Source: Acetomicrobium sp. UBA5826
Lineage (GTDB): Bacteria; Synergistota; Synergistia; Synergistales; Acetomicrobiaceae
Assembly: GCF_002433005.1 (NCBI RefSeq)
Contig: NZ_DJHF01000017.1
Span: forward strand, 1 to 64,000
DNA length: 64,000 nucleotides
Reading direction: 5' to 3'
The notes under the pieces were generated by a model. It worked only from the letters and a program-made list of their open reading frames with translations. It was not told where the DNA came from and did no database searches. A program made the position numbers and the translations under genes. Within the stretch, counting starts at the first letter, position 1, and each line of letters starts with the position of its first letter. Shown here in pieces: positions 26,192 through 35,420 of this stretch.

Positions 26192-27802
26192 TTATTCTTC
26201 TTTGAATTGGACACCCAGCATATACAACAAATCTAAACCAGGAACAATTGTTTTTTCTTGTTTCTGAAGTTCCGCAGGTTCCCACGTTAAATAACCAGAT
26301 TGATAAGCGTGAACTTCCGGCTCTTCAAAAATAGGAATGTGAGGTTGGTATTCTACTATTAATTCTTGCGCTTTGTGATAAAGTTTTAGACGCTCATTTA
26401 AATCGGTTTCTTTAAGTGCCTTATCAATTGCTTCATCGATATCAGGGTACTTTACCCAACTTGTGTTAGTGTAGGTTCCAATTGATTCTGAATGATATAT
26501 TGCCCGCAAAAGCGAACCTGCCTCGCTATAATGAGAAGATTCACTGATAGTGGTACCATGAGGGGTATCCTCCAAACGTGATGCCTGGTCAACAAACTTA
26601 GCCCACGGAACTTTGACAACCTCAACATTAACTCCCAGTTTATCAAAGTAAGTTTGGAAAGCTAAAGCTAGTTTTTCCCTATCGGGCACGTCAGCTACCC
26701 ATGCTATTTCAACGGGAAATTGTTCAGGATTGTCGGCATATTTGGAAAGAGATAGCTCTTCTTTTGCCTTCTCCAAATCATAGTCATAATAAGGCAAACC
26801 AGAAACTGCACCTATAAGCGAGAGTGCAATTGGAGCTTTAGGTTGTTTTCTCCACGGAAAAATCTGAAGCAGCGCTTCATAATCTATGGCATAAGACAAA
26901 GCTTTCCTGAAATGGACATCATCAGTAGGGACTTTAGCATTGTTTAATGATAGATACAACATTTTGCCATTGGATATTGCAAATATATCAATCCCTTTAA
27001 CTTTTTCGAGACTTTTATAGGTTTCCACAGGCTGATATTCGTCAGTAAACTCAAGCTGTCTGCGCATCATCATAGTTCTCACACTTACAGGCTCAGAAAC
27101 GGCAAGCAATTCGAACCCTTCCGGATTGCCTGAGCTGAAGCCCTTCCAATATTCGGGAAATTTAACCGCTCTTAAATGTTGATTGTGTGCCATTTCTACA
27201 ACCTTATAGGGACCACTCCCTGCATCGTTATTTATGAGCCAATTTGTCCCATAGTCTTTAAATTCGCCGTAATTTCCGTCTTGTAAATGTTCTAGAACTT
27301 GTTTTTTGTTGATAATATAAAATCGGGTAAGTGTAGAAAGAAACGGACCAAAGGGCTCGCTTAAGGTGATCACAACGGTATCATCCGAAGGATTTGAAAT
27401 ATCCTTCACTAGTCCTTCAAACAAGTAGGAAAAGCCTCTTTTGATCGTCAGAAGCCGCTTCATGCTAAATACCACGTCATCTGCAGTGAGCTTGTCTCCA
27501 TTATGAAAAAGTATGCCATCTCGAATTTTAAACGTATATTTTAGACCATCATCAGATACCGTCCAAGACTCAGCAACACCTTTTTTTAGGTTACCTAAAT
27601 AATCTTGGAATATCAAAGAATCGTATAAGTTTACTAAGGCGATCTGGGAGGCTCGATCATGTCCTTGGGCTGGATCTATATTGGGTGTATTAGAAGCGGT
27701 AAACCTCACTATACGGTCATCAACGGTAGCACAAGCGTAACTAGCAAAAACCATTCCAATAAACAAACCCATAAGTATAGCCCTAAAAATGACTTTCTTC
27801 AT
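26192..27802 (-). CDS. Peptide ABC transporter substrate-binding protein (family 5)
   Basis: The 536-residue secreted or membrane-anchored protein has a signal peptide (MKKVIFRAILMGLFIGMVFASYACA) and the family-5 features VRFTASNTPNIDPAQGHDRA, AESWTVSDDGLKYTFKIRDG and FHNGDKLTADDVVFSMKRL. The cysteine before the cleavage region does not fit a good lipobox. ATG 27802 has GGAGGAG nine bases ahead; an in-frame TTG at 27820 lies on that site. It delivers peptides or a related ligand to the DppBC channel. Specificity is unknown, but peptidases cotranscribed upstream imply di- or oligopeptides. Confidence 0.95.
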   Translation of the reverse strand: MKKVIFRAILMGLFIGMVFASYACATVDDRIVRFTASNTPNIDPAQGHDRASQIALVNLYDSLIFQDYLGNLKKGVAESWTVSDDGLKYTFKIRDGILFHNGDKLTADDVVFSMKRLLTIKRGFSYLFEGLVKDISNPSDDTVVITLSEPFGPFLSTLTRFYIINKKQVLEHLQDGNYGEFKDYGTNWLINNDAGSGPYKVVEMAHNQHLRAVKFPEYWKGFSSGNPEGFELLAVSEPVSVRTMMMRRQLEFTDEYQPVETYKSLEKVKGIDIFAISNGKMLYLSLNNAKVPTDDVHFRKALSYAIDYEALLQIFPWRKQPKAPIALSLIGAVSGLPYYDYDLEKAKEELSLSKYADNPEQFPVEIAWVADVPDREKLALAFQTYFDKLGVNVEVVKVPWAKFVDQASRLEDTPHGTTISESSHYSEAGSLLRAIYHSESIGTYTNTSWVKYPDIDEAIDKALKETDLNERLKLYHKAQELIVEYQPHIPIFEEPEVHAYQSGYLTWEPAELQKQEKTIVPGLDLLYMLGVQFKEE

Positions 27803-27876
27803 CTTTTTACTCCTCCTCAAATTTATACAACTAATAATATTAAGCAGTAACCAAGCACGCGCAATTTAACTAAAAA

Positions 27877-29277
27877 TTATTTTGCCAACTCCACAATGGC
27901 AGCCCCGATTATTTGGATGACCTTTAAGTATTCGTCTAAGTCTATGAACTCATCTGCTTTGTGTGCTACATCTGGACTTCCTGGAAACTTCGGGCCAAAG
28001 GCGACTATATTTGGAAGAGCTTTTGCATAAGTACCCCCGCCCATCGATAGCAATTTTGCTTCTTGTCCGGTCTTTTCTTCATACACCTTCTGAAGCTTTC
28101 TTATTAATATGCTGTCTTCTGGCATGTTAAGCGGAGCCTTTTCGCGGAGGATTGATAAGGAAAATCCGTTCTTTTCTGTAAAAGCTTTAAGGGGAGAAAC
28201 TATATCTTCGGATTGGAAGGTTACAGGAAAACGTATATCCAGCACTAAAGATATACACCCATCTTGGAATGTTAGTAGTCCCGGGTTGCATGTCAATTTG
28301 CCGGACAATTCATCTTGGACAAAAATTCCAAGATTCATACCATTTGCGTCGCCATAAAAGCATTTCCCTAGTTGACATATAATTTTGCCCCAATCCTCGT
28401 CGATAGAAGATCCTAAAACAAACATGAGATTTGCTATGGCATTTACACCTAATTCAGGAGTGCTACCGTGAGCAGCAACCCCAAATACTTTTAATGTAAC
28501 CTCATTATCTTCCTCAAGAAGGGAGATTTTTATGTCATTACTTTGTGCGGTTTCCTTGATGGTGTTTAATGTTGTTTGTTTCTTATCTGGATCAAAAAAC
28601 CTGATAGTGGCTTTTGCTTCGGAAGGCACGACATTGGGAACAGTCCCGCCATTAATTTCTAAAAGTATAGACTTTGAAGCCTTAGGCTGGATAAATGGCA
28701 CATCAATACGTATATGCAGCTGTCCTTTTTCATATGCAATTATCGGGAATTCTCCGTCGGGTGTAAAACCCATCAGCGGTATTTCTCCGCAGTGTTCCAG
28801 ATAATACTTCATATCCTTCATGCCGCTTTCTTCGTTCGTTCCAAATAAGATACGAATCCTGCGTTTTATAGGTATAGAAAGTTCCTTTATGGCATGCAAA
28901 GCCCATAACGCACCTATCGTCGGCCCTTTGTCATCCATCGTACCTCGCCCAAACATTTTATTTCCATGAATTTCTCCAGCAAAAGGAGGATATGTCCATC
29001 CGTCTCCGTGAGGGACAACGTCTAAATGTCCGAGGACAGCAACCATATCTTTTCCTTCTCCGTATTCTGCCCAACCAACGTAGCCATCCAGATTTTGTGT
29101 GGCAAACCCGAACAAAGAAGCTGTCTTTAAAGCCTGATCTAATGCCCTTTTAACCTCGATTCCAAAAGGAGCATTCGGGGCAGGGTCACCTTGAAGGCTT
29201 GGAATTCTTACCGACTCTTGCAAATTTAATATTATGGAAGGAAACAAATTTGTAATTTTAGCATCAAGGGAATTCAT
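27877..29277 (-). CDS. M20-family dipeptidase (PepV-like)
   Basis: The 466-residue metallopeptidase resembles PepV/Sapep: VLGHLDVVPHGDGWTYPPF (metal His and catalytic Asp near residues 84-86), FGRGTMDDKGPTIGALWAL (bridging Asp near 118), LFGTNEESGMKDM (Glu pair near 152) and a large lid domain around ETAQSNDIKI. The C-terminal metal region is MGGGTYAKALPN. PepV-type enzymes cut dipeptides, including some with D- or beta-residues. ATG 29277 follows AAAGGAG. It lies between an M29-like peptidase and the peptide-binding protein, consistent with cytoplasmic cleavage of imported dipeptides. Confidence 0.92.
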   Translation of the reverse strand: MNSLDAKITNLFPSIILNLQESVRIPSLQGDPAPNAPFGIEVKRALDQALKTASLFGFATQNLDGYVGWAEYGEGKDMVAVLGHLDVVPHGDGWTYPPFAGEIHGNKMFGRGTMDDKGPTIGALWALHAIKELSIPIKRRIRILFGTNEESGMKDMKYYLEHCGEIPLMGFTPDGEFPIIAYEKGQLHIRIDVPFIQPKASKSILLEINGGTVPNVVPSEAKATIRFFDPDKKQTTLNTIKETAQSNDIKISLLEEDNEVTLKVFGVAAHGSTPELGVNAIANLMFVLGSSIDEDWGKIICQLGKCFYGDANGMNLGIFVQDELSGKLTCNPGLLTFQDGCISLVLDIRFPVTFQSEDIVSPLKAFTEKNGFSLSILREKAPLNMPEDSILIRKLQKVYEEKTGQEAKLLSMGGGTYAKALPNIVAFGPKFPGSPDVAHKADEFIDLDEYLKVIQIIGAAIVELAK

Positions 29278-29293
29278 AGAAATCTCCTTTCAC

Positions 29294-30367
29294 CTAATAA
29301 CCTGAAACATTCATTTTCTTACAAATCTCGACGGCCTTCGGATCTTTGTAAATTCCGTTTTCTTCAAAGACATTGCCATCAAGCAAAATGGTAGGATTTA
29401 GGGTAACGCCATCCGTGTGAGATGCTGCAGACCAACATTTGCCCATAATTTGTATGCCTTGACTGCCAAAACCAAATTCTATACATCCAAAAATCCTCTC
29501 GTCTTCGACGATCCTGCCGGTAGGAGCATTTACGCCCGGATTAAAACCAAGAGAGTAGTGGGCGAGCCTGAACATATTCGGATCATTGAAAGATTTAAGC
29601 CACGTCTCAAAGATCTTTGCCTCTCTTCCTCCGGATATTGACTGTATCACACCTTTTTCTATCTCTAATGCAATCGGTTCCTTTATAATTCCAAGTTGTG
29701 CCGGAGGAAACACTGCTGCGTCAAATACTACTGTGCCGTTTATTGTCTCTTCTATGGGACACCAACTTACCTGGCCAGCTAGCATGATAGGATATCCCTT
29801 TTTCGTAGCCTTTTCTCCCGAGAGGCGTATCTTGCGTCCTTGGTTATATGCCACCAGATTGGTTCCGCTAGGGTTTTTGACTTCAACCTTATTTGCTTTC
29901 CCAAGTATCTCCTGGAAGTGACGCCCCAGCTCGACCACCATATCGTAATCGATTCTTTCGACACAATTTACCAGCATCATTACATCCATACCCGTAAGAT
30001 TGATATATCTGCAACCTTTTTCCATAGCATCTCTCCAGGTCTGTGAATGCATAACGGTGGCGTATGCAATTTCTATCCAAACATCTGCATTTGCTGTCGC
30101 GGCTGCCATATGGGCTGGCATTTCGCTTGCAAAGGTCTTAACAGGGGTAGGGTAGTATAATACAATGGGTTTAGCGCCGATGGCATAAGCAGCATCACCA
30201 ATCGCTTCGGCAACTCTTCTATCGCCTGAGCTGTCACAAGTAACAACGACAGTTTCTCCTTCCTTTGCAAGCATGACGTCCCGCACCAACTTCAGGGCTC
30301 CATTAATGGTTTCCATAGAACAATATTTTTCCGTTGGTTCTGTCCCGCTTTTAAATTCCATGATCAA
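29294..30367 (-). CDS. M29-like (leucyl) aminopeptidase family protein
   Basis: The 357-residue protein has an N-terminal nucleotide-like domain starting LKLVRDVMLAKEGETVVVTCDSSGDRRVAEAIG. Its C-terminal catalytic half includes RLAHYSLGFNPG, EDERIFGCIEFGFGSQG and ASHTDGVTL, the last carrying a His-x-Asp pair like M29 metal ligands. It is the first gene of the peptide operon and divergent from a PucR-type gene. Start is TTG 30367 or ATG 30361; AAGGATGG suits either. It is a distant paralogue of the gene at 10904-11863, suggesting the two PucR-linked clusters act on related substrates. Confidence 0.83.
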   Translation of the reverse strand: MIMEFKSGTEPTEKYCSMETINGALKLVRDVMLAKEGETVVVTCDSSGDRRVAEAIGDAAYAIGAKPIVLYYPTPVKTFASEMPAHMAAATANADVWIEIAYATVMHSQTWRDAMEKGCRYINLTGMDVMMLVNCVERIDYDMVVELGRHFQEILGKANKVEVKNPSGTNLVAYNQGRKIRLSGEKATKKGYPIMLAGQVSWCPIEETINGTVVFDAAVFPPAQLGIIKEPIALEIEKGVIQSISGGREAKIFETWLKSFNDPNMFRLAHYSLGFNPGVNAPTGRIVEDERIFGCIEFGFGSQGIQIMGKCWSAASHTDGVTLNPTILLDGNVFEENGIYKDPKAVEICKKMNVSGY

Positions 30368-30583
30368 ATCGCCATCCTTTTTTATATATTACCTTGATTA
30401 TATTCAAGCACGTGATTATTTACATCATCTAACGTAATAAATACCAGAATGACTATTTGTAATTTTCGAACAATTTGGGATTATCATGGCATATTATTTG
30501 TCAAATATTACAAAATTTGTGCTAATATATTGTAAGATACAATAAAATCTTATTGCGGAAAACATCCATTGGGGGGGATATTG
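30368..30583. promoter_or_regulatory. Divergent control region between peptide operon and pucR2
   Basis: This AT-rich 216-bp region must hold both divergent promoters. A perfect inverted repeat ATTGTA-AGA-TACAAT spans 30529-30543, and a looser one (ATTTGT ... ACAAAAT) lies just before it near 30496-30516. TTGTCA at 30498-30503 followed 19 bp later by TAATAT is a weak promoter candidate toward pucR2. The 15-bp TGTGCA palindrome of the first PucR cluster is not present here. Confidence 0.45.
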
Positions 30584-32188
30584 ATGCCTTTAACCGTAGA
30601 AGAAATGCTACAAATCGGCGATTTAAAGGATGTGGAAGTCTTGGCAGGCGAGCGCGGCCTTTCCAGTCGAGCGGTTAAGACCGTAGTGGTAATAGATGTA
30701 CCAAATGCAGGTCAATGGATTAGAGGCGGAGAATTTTTGCTCACTTCTGGATACCTTTTTGCCGATAACGAGTTCTCCTTTATTGATCTGGTCGATAGTC
30801 TTGCCCAAAAAAATGCAGCTGCTTTAGGTGTTAAGATTGGTCGTTTCTTAAGTAAGATACCGGATGAAGCAATATCAATGGCCAACAAATACAATTTTCC
30901 TATCTTAAAGATACCTACATATATGAATCATGTAGATATTATAAATCCGGTGCTTTCAGCTATCATCAACACTCAATATAAATTGCTAGAAACAACGGAA
31001 ACCCTAAGGAACAAATTTCTCGATTCGATCTTATTAAGCAAGGGAGTCGAAGATATACTTAATATATTGGAAGATTTTTTAAACATGGGCATAGCATTTG
31101 TCGACAATATTCTTGGGATACGTTATTATTCCCGAAATAGCGGCCTAAAAGAAGCAATTGAAAACTTATACATAACTGAGATAGCAAATAAATATCCAAA
31201 CACTCAAATTACTATTGGGGATAGGGTTATAGGATATTTGATTTACGAAAAAGAGCCGAGTTATTTAACTCATTTTGCTGATATTGCAATTCGTGAAGCT
31301 CATAGGGCATTGCTCCTGAATTATCAAAAAATGGAATTTGCTCATGAAGTCGAAAGGCGCCATAGGGATGTATTTTTAAAAGATCTCCTGTACTCTAAGT
31401 TTAAAAAACCGGCGGAGGTGTTTCTGCAGGCCAAGATATATGGGTGGGATCCAACATGGAAACTAATCATAGTTGTAATTTACATCGATAACATACACAA
31501 AGAAAATTTCGATGATAATTTAACAAACAACTCCAGGAATGAAAATGAATTTTCGTTGTCCCAAAAATTCGCTGCCTATTTCCCGGGCACAATATTGACC
31601 CGGATTGACCCGCATTACGTAGCCCTAATTCCCGTAAAAGAGGAAAAAAGTTACACCTTTTTACGCAACAAAATAAAGGAACTACATCAAATAATATCAC
31701 AATCTAAAAAAATTGACCTTGTCATAACCTTAAGTTCTGTAAAAAAGGATTTATTGGAAGCTCCCCGTGCTTTTTCCGAATGCCTGGAAACTTTTGACAT
31801 CTTAAGACGAACTGAACAGAAACCAGGTGTATATTCATGGTGTGACCTCGGCGTAGAGAAGGTTTTATGTGCACTCAAAGGAACCGAAATGAGCCAAAAC
31901 TTCTGGAGACATATTTTGGGCAAGTTGATTGATAGACAGGATGAAAGTTCATCGTTTTTGCTACAAACGCTTGAAGCACTTATTATAAACGACTGGCAAA
32001 TGAGACCAACGGCCGAGTTTCTCCACATTCATTACAACACACTAAAATATAGAATTAAAAAACTGGAAGAAATTTTGGAAATCAATGGTCTGCAAGAGGG
32101 AAAACAACGCTTTGAGGTTACCTTGGCCTTTATGCTGTATAGGTTAGAGCACAACAATCTTTTACGAATTCCCCAAAAAAGTCAGTAA
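30584..32188 (+). CDS. PucR-family transcriptional regulator (second copy)
   Basis: The 534-residue protein carries an N-terminal PucR domain (VEEMLQIGDLKDVEVLAGERGLSSRAVKTVVVIDVPNA) and a GGEFLLTSGYLFAD segment. A long middle region follows, and the C-terminal helix-turn-helix PTAEFLHIHYNTLKYRIKKL near residue 490. It is about 150 residues longer than the first PucR protein. I chose ATG 30584, seven bases after GGGGGG; an upstream TTG at 30569 overlaps that site. Being divergent from the M29/PepV/peptide-transport operon, it is the probable regulator of that operon. Confidence 0.92.
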   Translation: MPLTVEEMLQIGDLKDVEVLAGERGLSSRAVKTVVVIDVPNAGQWIRGGEFLLTSGYLFADNEFSFIDLVDSLAQKNAAALGVKIGRFLSKIPDEAISMANKYNFPILKIPTYMNHVDIINPVLSAIINTQYKLLETTETLRNKFLDSILLSKGVEDILNILEDFLNMGIAFVDNILGIRYYSRNSGLKEAIENLYITEIANKYPNTQITIGDRVIGYLIYEKEPSYLTHFADIAIREAHRALLLNYQKMEFAHEVERRHRDVFLKDLLYSKFKKPAEVFLQAKIYGWDPTWKLIIVVIYIDNIHKENFDDNLTNNSRNENEFSLSQKFAAYFPGTILTRIDPHYVALIPVKEEKSYTFLRNKIKELHQIISQSKKIDLVITLSSVKKDLLEAPRAFSECLETFDILRRTEQKPGVYSWCDLGVEKVLCALKGTEMSQNFWRHILGKLIDRQDESSSFLLQTLEALIINDWQMRPTAEFLHIHYNTLKYRIKKLEEILEINGLQEGKQRFEVTLAFMLYRLEHNNLLRIPQKSQ

Positions 32189-32211
32189 AATACACGCTAA
32201 TTTCTAATGAG

Positions 32212-32240
32212 ATGACGACAAAGGGTTAATGTGCTATAAT
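32212..32240 (+). promoter_or_regulatory. Extended -10 promoter-like site
   Basis: ATGACG (32212-32217), a 17-bp spacer, and TGCTATAAT (extended -10, hexamer at 32235-32240). It points into the gene-free stretch that follows, so it may be the surviving promoter of a decayed gene. Confidence 0.4.
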
Positions 32241-32650
32241 AACAATGCTTTCGACTGCGAAGATACTATAATGAGAAGCAACGACACAACACAGGAAGTC
32301 CAATATCCTAAGCTTCTTAAATGGGCTGATGACGTTATCTGTAAATGCGTAGCTGCCGTCATGACGGGATCTGCTGGAAATCAGGTAAATAGAGTAGATG
32401 CCCTTGAAAACTTTTGGTAACCCAAGCGGACTCCGCCTTGGAATCATCGATGTCACGAGGCTTGGGATGTTCGAAGAGAAGGTGGGCCAGATAGCCAACT
32501 TTTAGCGATGATGTTGGTAGAAAAAGAGGATGCGACAAGGTTGTCCCCAAGGTCGCAGAGTTTAGGGTGCCCTCCCAAGCTGTATATTACTGTTTCGATA
32601 ACGGCTATTCCCTTAAGGGACGCTAAGTTTACAAATAAAGGCAATACCTA
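32229..32650 (+). pseudogene. Possible decayed gene in the 460-bp gap after pucR2
   Basis: No intact gene covers 32189-32650. The plus strand holds three short protein-like pieces in shifting frames. The first is 32229-32420 (QYPKLLKWADDVICKCVAA). The second is a 35-residue frame at 32398-32505 (FGNPSGLRLGIIDVTRLG). The third runs from about 32490 onward (DSQLLAMMLVEKEDATRLSP) into the 3' end of the ABC ATPase gene on the other strand. Frame order 0, +1, 0 would fit two compensating frameshifts in one old coding region. I cannot name the family. Chance open frames remain possible. A foldback CCAAGCGG...CCGCCTTGG also lies at about 32422-32441. Confidence 0.3.
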
Positions 32651-33739
32651 TTACATTATTGCCAATAGCCTAACGTTCAGCGGATTGATACGAAGCCCAA
32701 CGTCTTGTCCTTCCTGCCAAAGGTCATCATCACGGCGATACGGTTCGATCACGCGGACTGTATCGCCTGATGCAAGTTTGACGACATATTCAATTTCGTC
32801 TCCTAAAAAGACGCTACTTACTATTTGGCCCCTCAATGTCCCATCATCTGGAGAGACAATTTCGATCGATTCTGGCCTGATGGCCGCCGCAACTTCATCT
32901 CCCACTTTAAGTTCTAAGCTTTTTTCGTCAATATGAGCAATAACTGTTATTCCATCAATTAACACTTTAGTAAAATTGCCATTAATGGACGTTAGTTTTC
33001 CCTTAAGGATATTGGCCCGGCCGATGAAATCAGCAACGAAAAGGGAAGCGGGGTTTCTATAAAGCTCAAATGGAGTCGCTATCTGTTCGACCTTGCCTCC
33101 GTTTAAGACGGCAATCCTGTCTGCCAGAGCTAATGCTTCCTTTTGGTCGTGGGTAACATAAATGCAGGTGATTCCGAGGCGCTTCTGTAAGCTGCGAATT
33201 TCGGAGCGCATGTAAATTCGAAGCTTCGCATCGAGGTTGGACAACGGTTCGTCCATCAGCAGCACCTGAGGGTTAATAACTAACACCCTTGCCAAGGCAA
33301 CCCTTTGTTGTTCTCCGCCCGAAAGCTGATTTGGGAATCGGTCTTCTATTCCACTTAAGCTTACCGTTTCGAGGGCCTCTGTGACACGCTTTGCAATCTC
33401 TCCGGTCGGCAACTTCCTAATCTTAAGGCCATAAGCGATGTTGTCAAATACCGTCATATGGGGAAATAGGGCATAGTTTTGGAACACAAATCCTACGTTG
33501 CGTTTGTTTGCGGCCACAGTCGTTACGTCATGCTTGCCGATGAAAACTTGTCCTTCTGTAGGCGTCTCAAAGCCTGCAATCATGCGCAGGATGGTGGTCT
33601 TTCCGCATCCTGACGGCCCAAGCAAAGTTACAAGCTCACCTGCATTAATCTGAAGGTTGACATCGTCTACCGCCTTAAAGGCAACTTCGCCACTATTAAA
33701 TATTTTGGTCAAACGCTTAAGACAAATGGGCACGGACAA
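32651..33739 (-). CDS. ABC transporter ATP-binding protein (PotA/FbpC type)
   Basis: The 362-residue ATPase has Walker A GPSGCGKTT, the Q-loop in GFVFQNYALFPHMTVFDNIAYGL, signature LSGGEQQRVALARVL, Walker B LLMDEPLSNLD and a C-terminal TOBE-like domain (VAAAIRPESIEI). This is the CUT1/iron-polyamine-phosphonate ATPase architecture. Translation probably starts at TTG 33739 behind GGGGGATATAAA, directly after the permease gene. It powers the permease encoded upstream. Confidence 0.95.
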   Translation of the reverse strand: MSVPICLKRLTKIFNSGEVAFKAVDDVNLQINAGELVTLLGPSGCGKTTILRMIAGFETPTEGQVFIGKHDVTTVAANKRNVGFVFQNYALFPHMTVFDNIAYGLKIRKLPTGEIAKRVTEALETVSLSGIEDRFPNQLSGGEQQRVALARVLVINPQVLLMDEPLSNLDAKLRIYMRSEIRSLQKRLGITCIYVTHDQKEALALADRIAVLNGGKVEQIATPFELYRNPASLFVADFIGRANILKGKLTSINGNFTKVLIDGITVIAHIDEKSLELKVGDEVAAAIRPESIEIVSPDDGTLRGQIVSSVFLGDEIEYVVKLASGDTVRVIEPYRRDDDLWQEGQDVGLRINPLNVRLLAIM

Positions 33740-33740
33740 T

Positions 33741-35420
33741 TTATATCCCCCTTTGTCCCTTGAGGTTAGGATAAAGTGCCTCGAAAAGCAACCTTATAAC
33801 CCACATGGCCATAGCAACGATCAATATCAGGACCACGGAGAAGGCCGCTGCCTGGGCAAAAAGCAGCTCTGTAATGCATTCAAGAATACGCACGGCCAGC
33901 AAGCTCCATCGCACCGAGACCAAAAATATCGTAGCACTTATCGCGGTCATTGAGACCACGAACAAATATTGTGCCCCGGTTATGATCGCCGGTGCAATCA
34001 AAGGTACCGTTACTTTTCTAAATGTTGTCAGCTTCGAAGCGCCCAAGTTTAGCGACGCTTCTTCTAGTGAGGTATCTATTTGCTTTAGCGTTGCCGTCGT
34101 AGCCCTTATTCCTGTTGCATCATATCTCGATACGCATAACGCCACTATGATCGCCATGGTTCCGGTAAGCACAATAGGGCCTGAGCTAAATGCAATGGCG
34201 TAAGCGATGCCTACGACTGTCCCAGGCAACACGTAGTTGAGCAAGGACACAAACTCCAAGGCTTTCTGTCCGGGAAGTTCATGTCTGTTTACCAGATAAC
34301 CTATGACGACTCCTATCGCGCCGCCCATGATGGTCGAGACCAGGGCAATTGTAACGGTATCCCTCACTGCCTTCCGCCCCACGGTAAAGACGTATACGTA
34401 ATTTTCAAGGGTAAGACTGTTATCCACTCCCCAAACTTTGACAAGGGACCCGATAAATATAATGGAATACAAGAAAATTATGAACAAAGAAATGAGAGAG
34501 ATTACGGCTAGCATCACAACTTCGGCAAACGTACCGGCACCTTTGGGTTTTGAGCGAGCTCCGGCTTTACCTGACACGGTAACGTAATAACGGCTTTCTA
34601 CCCAATAATGCTGAAGCAAGTACACAATCAGTGCGGGAACGAGCAGTGCAAAAGAGATAGCGGCTCCTCCTTGCATATCGTACATTCCCGTTATTTGCAT
34701 GTAAGCTTGCGTCGTTAACACAGGAAAGGTATGTCCTGCCATGACAAGTGGAGTTGCAAAATCCGCAAGCGAGCTTCCAAAGAGCAGCAAAAACGCGTTT
34801 GCAAGCCCCGGTATACTCAAAGGCAACGTCACCGTGCAAAAGGCCTGCCACTGGGTACTTCCCATGCTCATGGCTGCGTCTTCAAGGTTTGGGTCTATAG
34901 CTTCAAGCACTGCCGTAAGCGTTAGGAATGCCACCGGAAAGTAGGTCAAAGTTTCTGCTATCCAGGTCCCAAGGAATCCATAAATGTTAAAATCTGGCAT
35001 ATGAAGCAGTTTAAGCAGCAATCCGTTTGGCCCCAACACCATGGTTAAGGCAATGCTGCTGGTAAAAGGCGGGGATACGAAGGGAAGCACGATGATCGCG
35101 CGTAAAAACCATTTGACGATTTTGGGCAGTTCAATTCTCGTAACTGAAAAGGCAAACAAAAACCCCAAGGCCGTTCCGCCAAATCCTACCGCTGAAGCCA
35201 GAATCATACTGTTTACGAAGGCTTTTTTGTTGTACCAACTGCTAAATACCTTACTTAAAACCGCTAAGCTCCATTTGCCATCGGCAAAAAACACCAGATA
35301 AATCAGCCGCGCTAGCGGATACAAGACAAACAGGCCTAAGAATATCCATATCCCAAGCCATAAAACCACCAACGCGGCATCTGTTTTTTGAATTATCCCC
35401 TTTTTACTGAAGTACCTCAT
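33741..35420 (-). CDS. ABC transporter fused permease (FbpB/ThiP-like)
   Basis: The 559-residue protein contains two permease units in tandem, about twelve membrane helices, as in iron(III), thiamine and 2-aminoethylphosphonate importers. The two ATPase-contact EAA loops are LEDAAMSMGSTQWQAFCTVTLP near residue 180 and LEEASLNLGASKLTTFRKVTVP near residue 455. Its ATG at 35420 overlaps the end of the binding-protein gene by 17 bp, so the two are coupled. The fused arrangement explains why no second permease gene is present. Confidence 0.94.
   Translation of the reverse strand: MRYFSKKGIIQKTDAALVVLWLGIWIFLGLFVLYPLARLIYLVFFADGKWSLAVLSKVFSSWYNKKAFVNSMILASAVGFGGTALGFLFAFSVTRIELPKIVKWFLRAIIVLPFVSPPFTSSIALTMVLGPNGLLLKLLHMPDFNIYGFLGTWIAETLTYFPVAFLTLTAVLEAIDPNLEDAAMSMGSTQWQAFCTVTLPLSIPGLANAFLLLFGSSLADFATPLVMAGHTFPVLTTQAYMQITGMYDMQGGAAISFALLVPALIVYLLQHYWVESRYYVTVSGKAGARSKPKGAGTFAEVVMLAVISLISLFIIFLYSIIFIGSLVKVWGVDNSLTLENYVYVFTVGRKAVRDTVTIALVSTIMGGAIGVVIGYLVNRHELPGQKALEFVSLLNYVLPGTVVGIAYAIAFSSGPIVLTGTMAIIVALCVSRYDATGIRATTATLKQIDTSLEEASLNLGASKLTTFRKVTVPLIAPAIITGAQYLFVVSMTAISATIFLVSVRWSLLAVRILECITELLFAQAAAFSVVLILIVAMAMWVIRLLFEALYPNLKGQRGI

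Noticed and set aside
26151..26285. N-terminal extension of the DppB permease overlapping the binding-protein gene
   Set aside because: The family N-terminus and the GGGAGG site both place the start at 26150; the extra 45 residues are not permease-like.
34567..34851. 94-codon frame inside the fused permease gene
   Set aside because: Same strand but different frame from a conserved permease, with composition unlike a real protein.
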